Source: Haloarculaceae archaeon
GTDB taxonomy: Archaea; Halobacteriota; Halobacteria; Halobacteriales; Haloarculaceae
Assembly: GCA_018609945.1 (NCBI GenBank)
Contig: JAHENO010000306.1
Span: forward strand, 1-6,552
Length of the DNA: 6,552 nucleotides
Direction of reading: 5' to 3'
Position 1 is the stretch's first letter; each line of letters opens with the position of its first letter. The notes under the pieces were generated by a model, which was not told where the DNA came from, did not search any database, and saw only the letters and a list, made by a program, of their open reading frames with translations. The position numbers and the translations under genes were made by a program. Of this stretch, positions 1 through 4,644 are shown in pieces.

Positions 1-276
1 CACTTCTACCCATTCGAGAAGCGCACCCCCCAGTGGCACTCTGAGTTCGTCCACGTCCACCGACTCGAAATATGCCCCTTCGAGAATCGATCCGAGCTTG
101 TTCGCCTGATCGCTCGAGAGGTCGAGAATTTTCTCGCTGTCTGCGTCTTCCCCCTCACGGCGGAACAGTTCACATCGTCCGTCGTGGTGGACGACGACAA
201 CGACCCGTGTCTCGCCGGCGAGTTCCATCTCGAACCGTCGACCAACGCCGGGAATATCCGTCTTGAAAACACTCAT
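1..276 (-). CDS. KhtT-like regulatory subunit of a cation/proton antiporter (3' end outside the window)
   Basis: The ATG at 276 opens a 92-codon frame that is still open at the left edge, so the gene is cut at its 3' end. The protein begins MSVFKTDIPGVGRRFEMEL and continues through VVVHHDGRCELFRR, LSSDQANKLGSILEGAYFE and LEWVEV. This is the N-terminal domain of the KhtT-type subunit that pairs with CPA2 antiporters. The missing part should be the TrkA-C (RCK-C) ligand-binding domain, giving about 160 residues in full. Such subunits are cytoplasmic and gate the antiporter in response to ions, nucleotides or pH. The antiporter gene lies just upstream on the same strand (stop at 415), supporting a two-gene unit. 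Other frames here read as low-complexity Ser/Arg sequence. The family call rests on recalled similarity; the coding frame and start are solid. Confidence 0.85.
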   Translation of the reverse strand, partial: MSVFKTDIPGVGRRFEMELAGETRVVVVVHHDGRCELFRREGEDADSEKILDLSSDQANKLGSILEGAYFESVDVDELRVPLGGALLEWVEV

Positions 277-300
277 ATCCCGAATTAGAGGGGCGCGAAG

Positions 301-310
301 AAAAGAATAC
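301..310 (-). promoter_or_regulatory. Weak TATA-like element before the KhtT-like gene
   Basis: Read on the minus strand this is GTATTCTTTT, centred about 30 bases before the ATG at 276, the spacing of a leaderless archaeal promoter. The match to a TATA box is poor, so the gene may instead be read mainly from the antiporter promoter, with this element giving extra transcripts. Confidence 0.25.
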
Positions 311-324
311 TGACAGCTCGCACT

Positions 325-395
325 AACCGCTGTATCGGAGTACCGGCCGACCGCGGACCGACCTGCGGTCGCTCCGGTAGCGGCTTACAGCGGTT
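325..395. repeat. 71-base imperfect hairpin between the antiporter and its regulatory subunit
   Basis: Three nested stems share nearly the same axis. The outer stem is 325-334 with 386-395 (AACCGCTGTA / TACAGCGGTT, 10 perfect pairs). The middle stem is 341-346 with 374-379 (TACCGG / CCGGTA). The inner stem is 348-354 with 365-371 (CGACCGC / GCGGTCG). The internal loop between the first two stems is symmetric, six bases on each side. The structure lies in the 138-base gap of a presumed operon, so in the RNA it could act as a processing site, a 3' stabiliser of the antiporter message or an attenuator setting the ratio of the two subunits. It has no U-tract on the transcribed side, so an ordinary terminator is not indicated. 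Function is inferred. Confidence 0.6.
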
Positions 396-414
396 GCTCT
401 CACGTCTCCGTCGG

Positions 415-1614
415 TTACGCGTCAGCCGGTGGAGCGACATAGCGGTCGAAGATCCACGCAGTCTGCATCAGAATCGTGCCGATGATACTCATCACGAGCA
501 CGTAGCCGACGGTGAAGGCGTAGATCGTCTCGGCGACCTGCGCGGAGAGTGCAACACCGGCCCCTGCGAGTGCCGTCGCCGCAATAATGAGTGAAAATTC
601 GCCACGCGTGACCAGTGCCAGTCCCACACGGAGCGACCGCCTGTCGTTCAACCCGTACACACGCCCGGAAACGAATCCGCTCGCGACTTTCGTCGGAAGC
701 GTAACGAGCACTACGATGGCAAGAAGGTCGAGGACACCGAGAAATGCGAACGGGTCCGTCACGAGGCCGATCCAGAAGAAGAACACGGCTGCGAACGTGT
801 CCCGAAGCGACGAGAGCGACGTCTCGAGTTCGTGGACGAAGGAGGTCGAACTACATGCCATCCCGACAAAGAATGCCGCCACGGCCTCGCTCACGCCGAG
901 CGCGAGCGCGGCCCCCGCAATGAGGACTATCGTTCCGATGGCACGGAGTATGAAGTATTCCGTTGACGGGGTGTCCAGAATGCGTTCGAGCGATCCGGTT
1001 CCGAAGTAGACCACGAGGCTGAGGAACAAGAGGAATCCCAGCGCGATGCCGACCGACTGGACGGCGACGTCAATCGAGCCCCCGCCGAGTAGAATCGCCC
1101 CGACAACCGCGAGGTAGATCGCAATGACGAGATCTTCGAATACGAGGGTTCCGAGAATCGGACCGCTCTCCGGATTTGCAATCCAGCCGAGATCCAGCAT
1201 CGTCTTCGTGATAACCGCACTCGACGAGATGTAGACGATACCCGCGAGCACCACTGCCGGGACAACGTCGCCAAAGAGAACGTACCCGAGTCCGAACCCG
1301 ACGCTGAAGTTCACTCCGAGGTCGAGTAACCCGGACTTGCCCATCCGTTCTCTATCGGCAAGTAGCCGTTCGAGATTGAACTCCAACCCGAGAAAAAACA
1401 GGAGGAAGACGATTCCGAGTTCTGCACCGATCGCTATGAAGTCCGTTTCGGTGATGTAGGGGAGCCCGAACCGTCCGATCACGAATTCGTTGAGAGCCAT
1501 GCCAACGAGGATGTAGAACGGAATCGGGGACAGACCGGCCCGAGCCGCTATGAAGCTGACCGCAGCGATTGCGGCAAACATCAGTCCAACTTCGAGCAGA
1601 AGTGCCTCGGCCAT
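415..1614 (-). CDS. CPA2-family cation/proton antiporter, membrane subunit (Kef/KhtU type)
   Basis: This 399-residue, very hydrophobic protein has about 12-13 membrane segments. It should exchange H+ for K+ or Na+ across the cell membrane. Family marks include SPIPFYILVG (29-38), FLGLEF (74-79), SSSAVITK (130-137), the ion-site pair E160-D161 in LVFEDLVIAI, and TRGEFSLI (336-343). It ends at residue 399 without the cytoplasmic RCK domain that Kef proteins carry; the KhtT-like gene downstream supplies regulation separately, as in KhtTU. A GTG at 1629 could extend it by five residues, but a TATA-like element at 1641-1649 puts the expected transcript start near 1618, which favours the ATG at 1614. 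A GAGGAGG at 1630-1636 directly abuts the GTG, too close to serve it. Glu before the catalytic Asp, rather than Asp or Asn, leaves the ion preference open. Confidence 0.9.
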   Translation of the reverse strand: MAEALLLEVGLMFAAIAAVSFIAARAGLSPIPFYILVGMALNEFVIGRFGLPYITETDFIAIGAELGIVFLLFFLGLEFNLERLLADRERMGKSGLLDLGVNFSVGFGLGYVLFGDVVPAVVLAGIVYISSSAVITKTMLDLGWIANPESGPILGTLVFEDLVIAIYLAVVGAILLGGGSIDVAVQSVGIALGFLLFLSLVVYFGTGSLERILDTPSTEYFILRAIGTIVLIAGAALALGVSEAVAAFFVGMACSSTSFVHELETSLSSLRDTFAAVFFFWIGLVTDPFAFLGVLDLLAIVVLVTLPTKVASGFVSGRVYGLNDRRSLRVGLALVTRGEFSLIIAATALAGAGVALSAQVAETIYAFTVGYVLVMSIIGTILMQTAWIFDRYVAPPADA

Positions 1615-1640
1615 CTCTTGGTGGTACACCCTCCTCGCGT

Positions 1641-1649
1641 ATACTTAAG
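1641..1649 (-). promoter_or_regulatory. TATA-like element of the antiporter promoter
   Basis: On the minus strand this reads CTTAAGTAT, close to haloarchaeal TATA boxes such as TTTAAGTA. It is centred about 31 bases before the ATG at 1614, giving a leaderless or nearly leaderless transcript. It is only 16 bases from the GTG at 1629, which argues against that start. Confidence 0.5.
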
Positions 1650-1696
1650 ATATGCCGCTCATCGCGTGGTTTCTCTGCCCCGGACTCCTCCGCGTT

Positions 1697-1717
1697 TGTC
1701 ACGAGAAGGTAGTGACA
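1697..1717. promoter_or_regulatory. Possible operator: TGTCAC-N9-GTGACA inverted repeat
   Basis: TGTCAC (1697-1702) and GTGACA (1712-1717) are perfect 6-base arms around a 9-base spacer. The centre lies about 60 bases upstream of the antiporter TATA element, in the 230-base divergent region between the antiporter and the gene at 1845. Arm length and spacing suit a dimeric winged-helix regulator, but a 6+6 repeat can occur by chance and no cognate regulator is identified. Confidence 0.25.
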
Positions 1718-1815
1718 CATCTGTACCGTGATTGGATCGGGAAACGGACGGAATCGGCCGTTTGATCCCCTATTCCCGGTGCTGACGGGATTATTTTATA
1801 TTATCAACACAATTG

Positions 1816-1823
1816 TTTTTAAG
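1816..1823 (+). promoter_or_regulatory. TATA element before the 89-residue gene, within an AT-rich block
   Basis: TTTTTAAG is centred 25 bases before the ATG at 1845, supporting a leaderless start there. It sits at the end of an unusually AT-rich stretch (about 1790-1822) that also holds the 8-base palindrome ACAATTGT at 1809-1816 and a second TATA-like run (TTATTTTATATTA) near 1790-1802. The palindrome touching the TATA box could be a repressor site. Confidence 0.55.
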
Positions 1824-1844
1824 CTTCGACGCGAGCGCTCGGGT

Positions 1845-2114
1845 ATGCGAAATTATCCAGCCACCCTCGTCCGGGTGTTCGAGAACAAACTCGAAGCAGG
1901 GCACGGGACAGACGACGAGCGGATTCCCTTCGGCAAGGATGACCTCACGAGAGCGACAGACGAACTCGACATCGACGTTCGTCACGTGATGGAGATACCC
2001 TCGGCCTACAGTTCCCAGACCCCGCCCGACGAGATCGCCGACTACGGGTACACGATCGAACGTGACACCGACTACGAGGGCTCCGGGGAACAGTATCTGT
2101 TCGTCAAGGACTGA
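1845..2114 (+). CDS. Small acidic protein resembling the N-terminal part of an endonuclease-like family; possibly truncated
   Basis: The product is 89 residues, soluble and acidic, starting MRNYPATLVRVFENKLEAG. The frame stays open upstream to a GTG at 1728, but the TATA element lies inside that extension, so the ATG at 1845 is chosen. The stretch from IPFGKDDLTRATDELDIDV (27-45) to an Ile-Pro-x-x-Tyr turn and DEIADYGYTIE recalls the N-terminal, helix-turn-helix-like region of larger prokaryotic restriction-endonuclease-like proteins (pattern: IPF..DDL..A..ELGI..). Those proteins continue for hundreds of residues, while this one stops after EQYLFVKD. Its TGA (2112-2114) coincides with the start of the 84-base palindrome. 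It may be a relic cut by that element, or a complete free-standing small protein. No nuclease catalytic motif is present. The coding call is good; the family link is from memory and uncertain. Confidence 0.65.
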   Translation: MRNYPATLVRVFENKLEAGHGTDDERIPFGKDDLTRATDELDIDVRHVMEIPSAYSSQTPPDEIADYGYTIERDTDYEGSGEQYLFVKD

Positions 2115-2195
2115 TACTGCCGGCTATAAGCCTGTGAGGAATTTCGACTCCACGGGTGGTCGAATATCCTCACGAAGTTATAGCCGGCAGTATGA
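2112..2195. repeat. 84-base palindromic element with a single axis (MITE-like or structured RNA)
   Basis: Every paired base sums to 4307, so this is one continuous hairpin. The outer stem is 2114-2129 with 2178-2193 (ATACTGCCGGCTATAA and its complement, 16 perfect pairs). The middle stem is 2134-2140 with 2167-2173 (GTGAGGA / TCCTCAC). The inner stem is 2143-2148 with 2159-2164 (TTCGAC / GTCGAA). Symmetric internal loops of 4 and 2 bases separate the stems, and the apical loop is about 10 bases. It overlaps the TGA of the gene at 1845. Haloarchaea carry short palindrome-containing non-autonomous elements, and this could be one. It could also be a stable RNA 3' end or a protein-binding cruciform. 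There is no U-tract after it, and I see no clear target-site duplication. Confidence 0.75.
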
Positions 2196-2444
2196 CACTG
2201 CCGCCAACGGGCTACGCGCTCTTCCGTCGTGGCGAGATGCGCACCTCCTGAGTCAGCACGCTCCGAGAGCGGGAGAAGAAGATCCTGAACGCCTCAAACC
2301 GCGGCGACCGTGACGTGCCGACAGGCGGAGTATTCGCTGACAGGTCAACGGTTTCGATAGCTGACTGTCGTACCGTTCAGTCGGGGAACCAACCGTTGAA
2401 TTTTACCACACGCAGGAGACCCGGACGCTGCTACCCGGAGACGA
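2196..2444. other. Gene-poor interval between the palindrome and the exchanger promoter
   Basis: About 250 bases with no convincing gene on either strand. One plus frame is open from 2252 to its stop at 2452 (66 codons) but has no usable start: an ATG at 2236 in the same frame is followed by a TGA at 2249. There is no TATA element at a suitable place and no family is recognisable. It may be the decayed remainder of the gene at 1845 or of a mobile element; the sequence alone does not decide. Confidence 0.4.
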
Positions 2445-2454
2445 ATATATAAAC
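2445..2454 (+). promoter_or_regulatory. TATA box of the exchanger gene
   Basis: ATATATAAAC is a strong TATA match centred about 28 bases before the ATG at 2478, predicting a leaderless transcript starting at or just before the start codon. No Shine-Dalgarno-like sequence precedes the ATG. Confidence 0.7.
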
Positions 2455-2477
2455 CATCCTCATAATATTGTAGTTCC

Positions 2478-3626
2478 ATGCTACCGGTCGTGGCGAGGCG
2501 AGGATTCGTAGTCGCGGTCACTGTACTGTTGTTGCTGACGGTGTGTACGGGTTCCGTCGTCGCCCAGGAGGCTGGCGAGGGGGGCGAGACGGGGACTGAC
2601 GCCGAGTTGCTGGAGGTCTCCGGCTGGACTGCCGTCGCGGCTCTCCTGATCGGGACGCTCGTTCTCATCGCGAGTGTCGAACTGCTGATTCACGCGCTCG
2701 TGCGCACCGCACTCCGGTTCGGCGTCTCGGCGTTTCTCCTGGCAGTCGTCTTCTCGGGGTGGGAGTTCGATAACGTCGCCGTCGGCCTGTTCACCGGGTT
2801 CGCCGAGATGCAGAACGTCGCGCTGGGCCTCGCGATCGGGAACGCTGTCTCCATCTTCGGGCTCACGCTGGCGCTGGGGGCCCTGGTCTTTCCTTTCGCC
2901 GTCGACGTTCCCGACGACTACCTCGTGATGACTGTCGCAGCGCCGCTGTTGCTGGTGCCCGCGCTCCTCTCGGGGTCGCTGACGCCCGCGATGAGCGTCA
3001 TGTTCCTCATGCTGTACGTCGTCATTTTCGCATACATCCTCCAGCGTGAGCGCGGGAGAGACCGGACGTTCATGGAATCGGGCGAGGTGCACGAGGCTGC
3101 CACCGCTCCGGACGGCGCGGAGACGCGGCTGCCAGCCCCGGTCAGATCGCTGACGCGGTACGACTGGTTCTGGCCCGCGATGCTGGTCGTCGCAATCGGG
3201 GGGATCGTCCTCGGGGCCGAGGGATCCGCGTCAGGGATCGAAGGCATCCTCGAGACCTGGAACCTCACGGAGACGTTTCTGGGCGTGACCGTCATCACAC
3301 TCCTGTACACGCTTGACGACGTCGTCCTCATTCTCGAACCGTTGCGACTCGGCTACTCCGACGTCGCGGTCGGGGGCGTCATCGGGAGCCTCCTGTTTTT
3401 CGTCACTGCGAACGTCGGCATCGTCGGGCTGCTTGGCACCATCCACTTCCGCTGGGAAACCGTCTTCGTCCACCTCCCGACGCTTCTGGGGTTCGCCGCG
3501 CTCTCCTCGTACCTGCTCTGGCGCGGGGAGCTGACGAAGAAACACGGCGCCCTGCTTCTGGGCCTGTACGTCACGTATTTGCTGGTGAACGTCCAGTTTT
3601 TCGCCACGCTCCCCGTCGGGGAGTGA
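2478..3626 (+). CDS. Divergent sodium/calcium exchanger (CaCA-type) membrane protein
   Basis: The protein has 382 residues, with an N-terminal signal-like segment (1-29, ending SVVAQ), a short acidic stretch (31-46) and two halves of about five membrane helices each, joined by a charged cytoplasmic-type linker (189-228). The halves carry the two alpha repeats of CaCA exchangers: repeat 1 near 93-128 (FSGWEFDN, then VALGLAIGNAVSIFG) and repeat 2 near 270-306 (YTLDDVV, then VAVGGVIGSLLFF). In typical members the first part reads G-T-S-x-P-E. Here the acidic residues are Glu96/Asp98 and Asp280/Asp281, and the Pro-Glu is lost in both. It probably moves Ca2+ or another cation against Na+ or H+, but the altered ion site makes the substrate uncertain. 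The start follows from the TATA box at 2445. It is convergent with the regulator that ends at 3660. Confidence 0.85.
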   Translation: MLPVVARRGFVVAVTVLLLLTVCTGSVVAQEAGEGGETGTDAELLEVSGWTAVAALLIGTLVLIASVELLIHALVRTALRFGVSAFLLAVVFSGWEFDNVAVGLFTGFAEMQNVALGLAIGNAVSIFGLTLALGALVFPFAVDVPDDYLVMTVAAPLLLVPALLSGSLTPAMSVMFLMLYVVIFAYILQRERGRDRTFMESGEVHEAATAPDGAETRLPAPVRSLTRYDWFWPAMLVVAIGGIVLGAEGSASGIEGILETWNLTETFLGVTVITLLYTLDDVVLILEPLRLGYSDVAVGGVIGSLLFFVTANVGIVGLLGTIHFRWETVFVHLPTLLGFAALSSYLLWRGELTKKHGALLLGLYVTYLLVNVQFFATLPVGE

Positions 3627-3659
3627 GTGAACGCGCCGGTCCGCACGGTCGCTGCCCGT

Positions 3660-3962
3660 TCACTCACTTTCCTGGGGGATCGGGTCTTCCCGCGAGAGTT
3701 CGCTCGTCGACAGCACGAAGGTGCGCTCGGGCGACGGGCTGGCAGTGAGTTCGATGCGACAGGTCAGGCGGAAGTACTTGCGCTTGCCGACCCAGTAGCT
3801 CTCGACCACGCCCGCCTCTTCGAGTACCGAGAGGTGGTGGACCGTGGTCTTCCCGTCGAGGTCCACGAGGTCGGCCAGTTCGGAGACGTACCGGGGTTCG
3901 TCGGTGAGTTCCCGGACGATCCGCAGGCGCGGCGTGCTCCCCAGTACGTCCAGCATCGACAT
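3660..3962 (-). CDS. ArsR-like winged-helix transcription regulator
   Basis: This 100-residue protein has one winged helix: MSMLDVLGSTPRLRIVREL (helix 1), RYVSELADLV (helix 2), DGKTTVHHLSVLEEAGVV (recognition helix, about 37-53) and the wing YWVGKRKYFRL (56-66). This is the ArsR/haloarchaeal HTH layout, which binds DNA as a dimer. No paired metal-binding cysteines are visible (one Cys at 68), so the signal is unknown. A GTG at 3971 would add three residues, but a TATA-like CTATAGG at 3984-3991, 26 bases before the ATG at 3962, favours the shorter form. The tail after residue 72 is Ser/Glu-rich and probably disordered. It is divergent from the amphi-Trp gene (131 bases apart) and convergent with the exchanger (33 bases). 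Possible targets are itself and either neighbour; this is inference. Confidence 0.85.
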   Translation of the reverse strand: MSMLDVLGSTPRLRIVRELTDEPRYVSELADLVDLDGKTTVHHLSVLEEAGVVESYWVGKRKYFRLTCRIELTASPSPERTFVLSTSELSREDPIPQESE

Positions 3963-3983
3963 ACGCGCCACTGTGGGCGCACG

Positions 3984-3991
3984 GCCTATAG
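3984..3991 (-). promoter_or_regulatory. TATA-like element of the winged-helix regulator
   Basis: The minus strand reads CTATAGGC, centred 26 bases before the ATG at 3962. A second candidate, GATATACTGAA (3995-4005, minus), lies about 12 bases further upstream and would give a short leader or could be an upstream control element. Confidence 0.5.
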
Positions 3992-4063
3992 TTGTTCAGT
4001 ATATCGTCTCCCCGCACCGTCGGGTGGACTGCGGTCCCCGTATCGATGGCACTGCGTCGACGG

Positions 4064-4072
4064 CTATATACT
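4064..4072 (+). promoter_or_regulatory. TATA box of the amphi-Trp gene
   Basis: CTATATACT is centred 26 bases before the ATG at 4094, predicting a leaderless message. Together with the opposite-facing element at 3984-3991 it makes a divergent promoter region. Confidence 0.65.
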
Positions 4073-4093
4073 CGCCGCCGGCTAGCATCAGTC

Positions 4094-4384
4094 ATGGTCG
4101 AACTACCGAACACGGAGACGAACGACGGCCGGACCGTCACGGAGGGATACTTCGAACGGGAGGTGCTGCTCTCCGCTGACCAGACGGCAGCGGTGTTGCG
4201 CGACCTCGCGGACCAGCTCGAGGCGGGGAACGAACTCAGCGTCTCTAGCGACGAGTGGGAGATTCCGTTCCAGTTCCGGGAACCGATCGAGGTCGAAGTC
4301 GAGTTCATCGGTGACGGCTCCCGGGAACTCGAGATCGAACTCGAGTTCGAGTGGGCGGATGACGGCTCCCTCTCGGTCGAGTAA
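4094..4384 (+). CDS. Amphi-Trp domain-containing small acidic protein
   Basis: The product is 96 residues and very acidic. After a short variable head (1-17), it has a Phe-Glu-Arg-Glu strand, the helix TAAVLRDLADQLEAGNEL, and alternating strands rich in Val/Glu (PIEVEVEF, then ELEIELEFEW) that end on the conserved Trp. This is the pattern of the amphi-Trp domain, common in haloarchaea and of unknown biochemical role; it is usually a stand-alone protein of about 80-100 residues, as here. The start is set by the TATA box at 4064-4072. The TAA stop at 4382 is two bases from the convergent stop of the next gene. I infer a cytoplasmic location, as no signal or membrane segment is seen. Confidence 0.8.
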   Translation: MVELPNTETNDGRTVTEGYFEREVLLSADQTAAVLRDLADQLEAGNELSVSSDEWEIPFQFREPIEVEVEFIGDGSRELEIELEFEWADDGSLSVE

Positions 4385-4389
4385 TATTA
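4382..4389. other. Palindromic octamer holding two convergent stop codons
   Basis: TAATATTA contains the TAA of the amphi-Trp gene (4382-4384) and, on the other strand, the TAA of the four-cysteine gene (4387-4389). The convergent genes therefore have practically no space for separate terminators, and their transcripts must overlap unless termination occurs inside the genes. Confidence 0.8.
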
Positions 4390-4563
4390 CCGCCGCGGCC
4401 AGACGCAGTTCTCGCAGAGGGTCCCTTTCCCCCACTTGACGAGCTTCATGGCCTCGGCCCAGGGAATGTTCTCGTTGAATTCGCAGTCGTCGGTCGCGAC
4501 GACGCCACAGCTTCCCTCCCGGTCGTGGTGCCAGGTTCCCTGGATACGGAACATCCGAACCAT
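4387..4563 (-). CDS. Small four-cysteine protein, possibly zinc-binding, unknown function
   Basis: The product is 58 residues: MVRMFRIQGTWHHDREGSCG, then VVATDDCEFNENIPWAEAMK, ending GTLCENCVWPRR. Cys19, Cys27, Cys50 and Cys53 form C-x7-C and C-x2-C pairs that could hold one Zn2+ in a ribbon-like fold, with His12 and His13 also near. It has several Trp residues and no membrane segment. The frame is open much further upstream on the minus strand, but that extension is antisense to the regulator gene at 4645 and reads as Arg/Pro-rich noise. The ATG at 4563 has a T-rich TATA-like element about 25 bases before it. The ATG at 4554 has GGAGG ten bases upstream and is the alternative, giving 55 residues. 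I do not recognise a named family. Confidence 0.7.
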   Translation of the reverse strand: MVRMFRIQGTWHHDREGSCGVVATDDCEFNENIPWAEAMKLVKWGKGTLCENCVWPRR

Positions 4564-4584
4564 GCCTCCGGGTTGGACTCGGCG

Positions 4585-4592
4585 ACAAAAAG
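4585..4592 (-). promoter_or_regulatory. Weak TATA-like element before the four-cysteine gene
   Basis: The minus strand reads CTTTTTGT, centred about 25 bases before the ATG at 4563. The match to a TATA box is weak, but it is the most T-rich run in an otherwise GC-rich stretch. Confidence 0.35.
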
Positions 4593-4614
4593 CGTGACCC
4601 CATTCGACCCCGGA

Positions 4615-4624
4615 CGTTATAACG
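4615..4624 (+). promoter_or_regulatory. TATA box inside a perfect palindrome, promoter of the fusion regulator
   Basis: CGTTATAACG is a perfect 10-base palindrome centred 25-26 bases before the ATG at 4645. The TTATAA core is the likely TATA box, and the symmetry could also provide a binding half or full site for the dimeric regulator itself (autoregulation, inferred). Confidence 0.55.
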
Positions 4625-4644
4625 AGGCACCTCGGAGAGAGCCT

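Noticed and set aside
6..272. 88-codon minus frame overlapping the KhtT-like gene
   Set aside because: It is the shifted shadow of the KhtT-like frame, whose translation matches the family and starts at 276.
1728..1844. 39-residue N-terminal extension of the gene at 1845
   Set aside because: It would start at a GTG, and the TATA element at 1816-1823 lies inside it, so the transcript begins after it.
2252..2452. Open plus-strand stretch of 66 codons in the gap before the exchanger
   Set aside because: It has no start codon after the preceding TGA, no promoter in position and no recognisable family; a run of this length is common by chance in GC-rich DNA. I keep it only as a possible relic.
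3627..4085. Plus-strand frame of 152 codons antisense to the winged-helix regulator
   Set aside because: No domain pattern, and it is antisense to a clear winged-helix protein with its own promoter.
4312..4370. 11-base direct repeat TGACGGCTCCC at 4312 and 4360
   Set aside because: It lies inside the amphi-Trp coding region and is explained by repeated Asp-Gly-Ser codons.
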